Assembly (NCBI GenBank): GCA_966250325.1
Contig: CBINGY010000012.1
Coordinates: 19,549 to 83,548 of the forward strand
Source of the DNA: Jiulongibacter sp966250325
Lineage (GTDB): Bacteria > Bacteroidota > Bacteroidia > Cytophagales > Spirosomataceae
Length of the DNA stretch: 64,000 bases
Direction: 5' to 3'
Part shown: positions 58,840 through 64,000 of the stretch, piece after piece
Numbering within the stretch: position 1 is the first letter of the stretch
Layout: each line of letters begins with the position of its first letter
Translations under genes and position numbers: made by a program
Notes under the pieces: generated by a model
What the model was told of the DNA's origin: nothing
The model's database searches: none
Seen by the model: only the letters and a program-made list of their open reading frames with translations

Positions 58840-60127
58840 AACAAAAGCTATTCTCACCTGTCTCATATTTTTCATTTCAGCATACGCAGTTATGGGTCAG
58901 GGACAAGGAAATACACCATATTCCGTGTTTGGATACGGCGAACTTGCTCCTCCATCTGAGGCTTCTCAGGATATGATGGGTGGCACCGGGGCCTCATTCT
59001 CCAATGCGTTTTATCTTAATCAGATTAATCCCGCCATGGTCGTTAAAAACCGGATGGCCTCGGGATTAAAGTACGTTTCGTTCAATGTAGGATTCAAAGG
59101 TAATAACCGCACCATAACTACGGCAGATCAGGCTCAAAGAGAATTTGGCTTTAACCTGGACAACCTTTCGCTCACCTCAGCTATCACGGCCAACTGGGCC
59201 ATGGCAGTTTCACTGAGACCTTACAGTATGGTAGACCATAGAAATCTGATCACCAAACCAGTAATAGGGAGGCCCAATGAAGTAACCACATCTGAATATA
59301 GTTCCAAAGGCGGGATTACAAGGGTATCTTATGTGAACTCATTCAGGCTTTTCAAGAATCTGTATCTGGGTGCCGAGGGTCATTACAATTTCGGAACCAT
59401 CAATAAAGATAGCTCCAGCTATCTGTTTAATGATGCCAGTAACCAACTACGCACAAATACCCGTTACACCATGAACGGCTTCAGTTTTAAGCTTGGTCTG
59501 GGATATCAACAAAAATTATCTGAAAAATGGCGTCTGAATGTAGGTGCTGCTCTGGAACAGTCATCCACCCTAGAAGGGGAAATTTTAAGAACCTATGCTC
59601 CTTATTCTGACATTGGAAACGGACCGGTTCTTATTAAAAAACCTGATACGCTCGTATTTAATCCTTTCTCTGTAAATACACCCACCCAGTTTGTTGCAGG
59701 AGTAAGTTTAGAAAGTCCTTTCCACTGGATTTTTGCCGCCGATTATCAAAGCACACGATGGAGTGGTATTCAGAATCTGGACAACCTGGCCGAGAGGGTT
59801 TTGCAAAACAGTGAGGAGTTACGTTTAGGAGTTGAATATCTCCCGAATGCAAGTTCCACGAAATACTTCAATCAAGTTTTTTACCGGGCAGGTTTTGCTA
59901 CAGGGAACAGTCCGTTTGTGCTGAATGGACAACAAATTAAAGATCAACGATTTACACTTGGCATGTCTTTACCAATGGGATTCAGGAATCCCAGTTATCT
60001 TAATTTTGGACTTGCTTTAGGGAATCGGGGGGTTACTACCAATAACCTGATTCGTGAAAACTACATCCGGTTTTCTATTAGTGCCAGTTTGCTGAGTCCG
60101 TGGTATATCAAGCCAAGAATAGACTAA
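58832..60127 (+). CDS. Outer-membrane beta-barrel protein, function unknown
   Basis: The 431-residue protein has a signal peptide (cut near AVMGQ) and a pattern of alternating strands. The start of the mature region, NTPYSVFGYGELAPP, and GGTGASFSNAFYLNQINPA resemble the FadL/PorV-like barrels of Bacteroidota. It sits between coaX and lptC, an order common in this phylum, and overlaps both (8 nt and 1 nt). Co-transcription with lptC hints at a role in outer-membrane assembly, but this is inferred only from position. Confidence 0.78.
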   Translation: MFRTKAILTCLIFFISAYAVMGQGQGNTPYSVFGYGELAPPSEASQDMMGGTGASFSNAFYLNQINPAMVVKNRMASGLKYVSFNVGFKGNNRTITTADQAQREFGFNLDNLSLTSAITANWAMAVSLRPYSMVDHRNLITKPVIGRPNEVTTSEYSSKGGITRVSYVNSFRLFKNLYLGAEGHYNFGTINKDSSSYLFNDASNQLRTNTRYTMNGFSFKLGLGYQQKLSEKWRLNVGAALEQSSTLEGEILRTYAPYSDIGNGPVLIKKPDTLVFNPFSVNTPTQFVAGVSLESPFHWIFAADYQSTRWSGIQNLDNLAERVLQNSEELRLGVEYLPNASSTKYFNQVFYRAGFATGNSPFVLNGQQIKDQRFTLGMSLPMGFRNPSYLNFGLALGNRGVTTNNLIRENYIRFSISASLLSPWYIKPRID

Positions 60128-60705
60128 TGTACCGGAAGTTTTTTCTGGGATTACTGCTGGCGGCATTGTGGGCCTGCGATGAATCAGATGATCAAAAGGG
60201 GACCATTATCTATGAAGGACCCATAATGAGCATTGAAGACCTCAATGTTACTTATCTGGATTCTGGTAGGGTGGCCGTGAAAGTTTCTACTGCGATTCAA
60301 CAAAAACTAAAGAATGAAGATGAGATATATCCCAAAACCGTTTATGTCAACTTTATTAACAAAGACGGCGTGGAGTACAGCTCGCTTCGTGGAGATAGTG
60401 CCAAATACTTTCACCGCGACAATTATTACCTCATTCAAGGCAATGTTTTCGTTTATAATCGGGAAGAGCAGCAGAGCTTATCTACCAATGAACTGATCTG
60501 GGAGCCGAACAAGCAGCGTATTCTATCCAAAAAGAAGGTAAAAGTTAATACTCCTTTTGACCAGATCATTGGGAACGGTATGGAGGCCGCACAGGATTTC
60601 AGTTCCTATAAATTTACAGGTGGAATCACCGGGTATTTTCAGGTAGATTCGCTTATTACTCAGCCAGAAAAGGCACTGCCAGAAGACAGTGTTTCCAGAA
60701 AATAA
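60127..60705 (+). CDS. lptC: LPS export periplasmic protein LptC
   Basis: A 192-residue lipoprotein (lipobox LWAC at residues ~14-17). The LptC/OstA-like core has YVNFINKDGVEYSSLRGDSAKYF and NVFVYNREEQQSLSTNELIWEPNKQ. LptC links the LptBFG transporter to LptA in lipopolysaccharide export; a lipid anchor instead of a transmembrane helix is usual in Bacteroidota. The start at 60127 overlaps the upstream stop (TAATG). It ends directly against the convergent cytochrome gene. Confidence 0.9.
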   Translation: MYRKFFLGLLLAALWACDESDDQKGTIIYEGPIMSIEDLNVTYLDSGRVAVKVSTAIQQKLKNEDEIYPKTVYVNFINKDGVEYSSLRGDSAKYFHRDNYYLIQGNVFVYNREEQQSLSTNELIWEPNKQRILSKKKVKVNTPFDQIIGNGMEAAQDFSSYKFTGGITGYFQVDSLITQPEKALPEDSVSRK

Positions 60706-61110
60706 CTATTTCTGACATTTGGCCAGAGCATCTTTCACGTTTTTGACCGTCACTTTTCCCTTGGTATCACCTGCTCCGAAATTTTTATTCAGAAAAGTTG
60801 ACAATTGAGCCATATCAAGTTCGTATAAGGAAGAATTTGCCGGCATGGCCTGTCCGCCTTGCGATGAATCTGCTTTTTTGCCATTTCGTATGAGGCATAT
60901 TAAGTCTGGAGTAGATTTAATTACTTCGCTGCCTTTCAAACCTGGATAAAGATTTCTTAAACCCTCCCCTTTTTGGCCGTGACAGTTTGCACAATGCTGC
61001 AGATATATAGCTTCACCGTTCACCAAATAGAGCTCGTACTCCACCTGATCCGGACTTTTGCAGGAGTTAAACAAGAATAGAACCAGTAAATAACTAATTA
61101 GTTTGTTCAT
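60706..61110 (-). CDS. Cytochrome c lipoprotein
   Basis: A 134-residue class I cytochrome c with a lipobox (LFNSC), the haem motif CANCH (residues ~40-44) and a likely axial methionine in QAMPANSS. It is predicted to be anchored in the periplasm and to carry electrons. Its start lies 17 nt inside the SCO gene, which shows strong coupling. With SCO it suggests a role in assembling or supplying a copper-containing oxidase. Confidence 0.88.
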   Translation of the reverse strand: MNKLISYLLVLFLFNSCKSPDQVEYELYLVNGEAIYLQHCANCHGQKGEGLRNLYPGLKGSEVIKSTPDLICLIRNGKKADSSQGGQAMPANSSLYELDMAQLSTFLNKNFGAGDTKGKVTVKNVKDALAKCQK

Positions 61111-61741
61111 TAGATTTTTTCAGGAGCAGTTCCATATCCCGGATCAGCCGGCTTACCTGATCTTCTTTGGTTCCGTCGTACATTCCGCGAATATGCCTAT
61201 CCTTATCAATTAAGATAAAAGCTCCTGAATGTATAAACCCACCCGATTCCTGAGGAGAAAGAGTGTCTTCCGCGGTAGTTACCATATACGACTTTTCACC
61301 GATCTCGTAAATTTTATCCTGATCACCGGTAACAAAATTCCACTGATTTCCTTCAATCCCAAGAGCATCTGCATAATCCTTAAGAACCTGAACTGAATCA
61401 TGATATGGATCTATACTGTGAGAAAGAATGGCCACCTGATCATTGCCTTTGAAATGCTCGTAAACCCTCAGCATCTGACTTTTCATGATGGGACAAATGG
61501 TAGGGCACGAAGTAAAGAAGAAATCTGCCACATAAATCTTGTTCTCAAAATCCTCTTCGGAAATGGTATCACCCAGTTGATTGACAAAACTGAATTCAGG
61601 AATAACCGGGTAGCTAATATTCCCCGACGCGTCCGTTTGTGGCTGGCCCAGATAAGGAAGATCTGCCTCTTGATTGGTACATGACCATATCATGGCAATT
61701 GTTATCAGGAAAAGGACTAAAATGTGTACTCTACTTTTCAT
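61094..61741 (-). CDS. SCO1/SenC-family copper chaperone lipoprotein
   Basis: A 215-residue protein with a lipobox (IWSC) and a thioredoxin fold. The copper ligands are visible as FTSCPTICPIMK (CxxxC) and the histidine in GGFIHSGAFILID. It delivers copper to the CuA site of cytochrome c oxidase or acts as a thiol reductase. It overlaps the cytochrome downstream (17 nt) and the lipoprotein upstream (11 nt), so three periplasmic proteins are co-produced. No oxidase subunits are in the window. Confidence 0.92.
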   Translation of the reverse strand: MKSRVHILVLFLITIAMIWSCTNQEADLPYLGQPQTDASGNISYPVIPEFSFVNQLGDTISEEDFENKIYVADFFFTSCPTICPIMKSQMLRVYEHFKGNDQVAILSHSIDPYHDSVQVLKDYADALGIEGNQWNFVTGDQDKIYEIGEKSYMVTTAEDTLSPQESGGFIHSGAFILIDKDRHIRGMYDGTKEDQVSRLIRDMELLLKKSNEQTN

Positions 61742-62138
61742 TCACAAAGGCTTTAGCATCATCCATCGCCTGATGCGTATTCTTATTTATGGCTTCAATC
61801 TCTTCCTTGAGTCTTTTATATTCTGTGATCTTCTTCTCAAAATCCTCTGTTTGCATGGCTTCGGCAAACTGGTCCATCCAGGTGTACATCGCTTCATTGG
61901 CCCGTATTAACTCACTGGAAATTGACTTAGCAGTTTCAATGCTATCTGCCCGTGAAGTTTCAGAGACTTTCGCAGAAACTTTCTCAGAAAGCTTTGGAAG
62001 CTGCATACTCAACGGCATCACTTCATCATGACCCACAATTAATTCCTCATGCAGTGATTCTATTTCTTTTTCCATTTCAGCCGAACCACACGCCGACAAA
62101 AGGATGGAAATGAACGCTGCCGAAACTATTTTCTTCAT
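61731..62138 (-). CDS. Helical lipoprotein upstream of SCO, function unknown
   Basis: This 135-residue protein has a lipobox (LLSAC) and is almost entirely helical, with a long charged segment (LHEELIVGHDEVMPLS... then ITEYKRLKEEIEAIN) likely to form a coiled coil. It resembles hypothetical Bacteroidota lipoproteins annotated as viral A-type inclusion-like. It overlaps SCO by 11 nt and is the first gene of the unit, so a role with copper or cytochrome handling is possible but unproved. Confidence 0.75.
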   Translation of the reverse strand: MKKIVSAAFISILLSACGSAEMEKEIESLHEELIVGHDEVMPLSMQLPKLSEKVSAKVSETSRADSIETAKSISSELIRANEAMYTWMDQFAEAMQTEDFEKKITEYKRLKEEIEAINKNTHQAMDDAKAFVNEK

Positions 62139-62227
62139 GCTATTTCTTTTAATTCAATTTGTTTATTTCTGTTCATTTGATCGTAAAAAGAAGCCTTAAT
62201 TATTCTGAAAGCCTGAAACAGTTACGC

Positions 62228-63883
62228 TTATATCATGTGCATGAGTTCCATGGCACTACGAATTGAACTTTCAGACGGATTCTCCCCTCCGATCATTTTT
62301 GCTATCTCCAGGATTCGCTCGTCTTCTGTCAGCTTTTTCAGAGTACTTACTGTTCTATCGGCCTTATCTTCCTTATAAACAAAGAAATGGGATGTTCCCT
62401 TCCCGGCAATCTGATGCAAATGGGTTATGGTAACCAACTGAATATGGTTACTCATTTGCCGAAGCATATCACCCATTTTAACGGCCACCTCACCACTCAC
62501 ACCCGTGTCAATTTCATCGAAAATGAGGGTTGGCAAAGCTTTGTTCTCTGCAAGTATATACTTAAGAACAAGCATGAGCCTTGAAAATTCTCCACCTGAA
62601 GCCACTTTCCTGAGTCCTTGAAGTGGAAAGCCCTTATTGGCGGAAAAAAGGAAGTCTATTTTGTCAAGACCATCAATTGCCGGCTCTTTAGGCTCTACAG
62701 AGACCTCAAAACTTGCATTGGGAATTCCCAGTTCTTTAACCATGGATTCCACGCGAGTTTTTAGTGCCGTCACCACTGACAGACGTTTTTTTCTTAACTC
62801 CTGACCTGCCTTCATCATGGCCTCCCGGGCCTCGTCAAGTTCCTTTTCCAATTTCTTTATGGAATCATCAAAATTAAGCACCTGCTCTACCTTCGACGAA
62901 AGACCAGTCTGTATTTCAAGAAGTTCTTCAACAGTCTGTGTTCCGTGCTTTTGATGTAGCCGGAAAAGTAAATCCACCCGATCTTTAAGTAATTGTATTT
63001 GCTGCGGGTCAAACTCTACTCTCTCTTCTACAAGCAAGACTTCGTCAGAGATGTCGGAAAGCTCAATCTGAACGCTTTGAAGCCGGCTTTTCAACTCTGC
63101 ATATGCTGTACTATATTTAGAAATTGAATTGAGAAGCACCACCCCGTCTTTCAGGGCAGAAATCACCGATAACTCCGGGTTTGTGAGGATACCTGCCACC
63201 TGGTTTAATTTCTCCTTTACCTCCTCTGCATGCTCCAGAACCTGAAGGTTTTCTTCAGCCTGCTCCTGTTCTCCCGGTTTGAGTGAGGCATTCTTCAATT
63301 CCTCCAGAAGAAAAGAGTTATACTCAAATTCTTTCTTCAAAGCAGATGCATTCTGCTGCAGATTTCTGAGAGAAGAGGCAAGCTCTCTGTATTTCTGATA
63401 GGCTTGTTGATATTCGCTTACCTGAAGAGTAGCCCCGGCAAAGGCATCCAATAGATTTTGCTGGTAAGCCGACTCCCCCAATAGGATCGTATCATGTTGA
63501 GAATGAATATCTACCAATCTTTCTGAAAGTATTTTCAGAATATCAAGCGTAACCGGACTATCATTGACAAACGCCCTGGATTTTCCGCCGGGGGCAATCT
63601 CCCTCCGAATGATGGTCACAGGTTCATAATCCAGATCGTGCTCTTGAAAGAGGCCCTGAAGCTCATACCCGTCAATAGTAAAACTGCCTTCAATGACACA
63701 TTTTTTTTCGGGATTCAGCTGTGCCCTGCTGTCAGCACGATTACCCATCAGTAAACCTAATGCTCCAAGAAGAATTGATTTTCCCGCACCTGTTTCACCT
63801 GTAATTATATTCAGTTGTGCGTCAGGATAAAACTGAAGCGATTCAATGAGTGCGTAATTCTGGATCTGCAGGTGAGTAAGCAT
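62228..63883 (-). CDS. recN: DNA repair protein RecN
   Basis: A 551-residue SMC-like ATPase. Walker A is GETGAGKS (~residues 30-37). Long coiled-coil segments follow, then the ABC signature ASGGEFSRLMLVLK and Walker B LIFDEIDTGVSG. RecN holds DNA ends together in double-strand break repair. In many relatives recN neighbours DUF4835 and coaBC; here those lie 47 kb away. It has the best promoter of the window and appears monocistronic. Confidence 0.95.
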   Translation of the reverse strand: MLTHLQIQNYALIESLQFYPDAQLNIITGETGAGKSILLGALGLLMGNRADSRAQLNPEKKCVIEGSFTIDGYELQGLFQEHDLDYEPVTIIRREIAPGGKSRAFVNDSPVTLDILKILSERLVDIHSQHDTILLGESAYQQNLLDAFAGATLQVSEYQQAYQKYRELASSLRNLQQNASALKKEFEYNSFLLEELKNASLKPGEQEQAEENLQVLEHAEEVKEKLNQVAGILTNPELSVISALKDGVVLLNSISKYSTAYAELKSRLQSVQIELSDISDEVLLVEERVEFDPQQIQLLKDRVDLLFRLHQKHGTQTVEELLEIQTGLSSKVEQVLNFDDSIKKLEKELDEAREAMMKAGQELRKKRLSVVTALKTRVESMVKELGIPNASFEVSVEPKEPAIDGLDKIDFLFSANKGFPLQGLRKVASGGEFSRLMLVLKYILAENKALPTLIFDEIDTGVSGEVAVKMGDMLRQMSNHIQLVTITHLHQIAGKGTSHFFVYKEDKADRTVSTLKKLTEDERILEIAKMIGGENPSESSIRSAMELMHMI

Positions 63884-63902
63884 ACTAATTTACAGCTGAG
63901 TG

Positions 63903-63933
63903 CAAAGCTACACCAGACAGCCCGTTACACAAA
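63903..63933 (-). promoter_or_regulatory. Housekeeping promoter for recN
   Basis: On the minus strand TTTG (63933-63930), 19 nt, TAGCTTTG (63910-63903), with no mismatch in either box. Transcription near 63896 gives a 13 nt leader. Confidence 0.75.
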
Positions 63934-64000
63934 GCGAGATCAGTTTGGATCTAGTTTAAAAGTTGGGGGATGTAGAAGTAATTCCGAGTTTTGTGGAACA

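Overview
The window looks like chromosomal DNA of a Bacteroidota bacterium, most likely order Cytophagales. The signs are a type IX secretion sorting domain (gene 1..1488), a PorE-like TPR/propeller/OmpA protein, DUF4835, a BshB1 bacillithiol enzyme, YfhO, a malic enzyme-phosphotransacetylase fusion, crt carotenoid genes, near absence of Shine-Dalgarno sites, and many promoters of the Bacteroidota housekeeping type (TTTG, 18-20 nt, TANNTTTG). I see no rRNA, tRNA, CRISPR array, prophage or insertion sequence. The genus cannot be fixed from this sequence alone.

Layout. 1-6.4 kb: the tail of a secreted CotH-type protein, then a leftward unit hisS-mltG-thioesterase-yihY-GNAT, and a 47-residue basic protein with its own promoter and terminator. 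6.5-14.5 kb: a methyltransferase, a secreted glycosidase-like protein, a divergent ECF sigma / membrane-protein module, an NHL-propeller protein, a DUF72 protein and an SDR. 14.5-22.5 kb: DUF4835-coaBC, then a TIM-barrel epimerase, a dicarboxylate-type symporter and a paraoxonase-like lactonase in one direction, then malic enzyme. 22.6-33 kb: a surface-polysaccharide locus (glycosyltransferases, flippase, methyltransferases including a broken fkbM, YfhO) beside an AT-rich insert with an internally repeated secreted protein. 33-38 kb: bshB1, M23/LysM peptidase, trxB, PorE-like protein.

38-42.4 kb: hemJ with a small partner, and carotenoid genes crtI-crtB and crtZ. A gene with all ligands of a subclass B1 metallo-beta-lactamase lies 5 nt after crtZ. 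42.7-48.8 kb: divergent ald / Lrp, DUF1684 divergent from riboflavin synthase, a PASTA protein with a rhodanese, and mgtE-dtd. 48.9-52.6 kb: an ammonium block (P-II, Amt, OmpL-like porin), each gene a separate unit with its own terminator. 53-58 kb: a sugar-oxidation cluster (TIM-barrel epimerase, two Gfo/Idh/MocA dehydrogenases, a divergent MFS transporter). 58-64 kb: coaX, an outer-membrane protein and lptC run rightward against a leftward lipoprotein-SCO-cytochrome c unit; recN follows with the best promoter in the window.

Most of the window is ordinary core genome. The observations most worth following are two divergent ECF promoters identical at 17 positions with identical spacing, the metallo-beta-lactamase-like gene in a carotenoid transcription unit, the fkbM gene cut by two adjacent in-frame stops, a perfect 9+9 dyad at the start of the crtI transcript, and the 47-residue basic protein.
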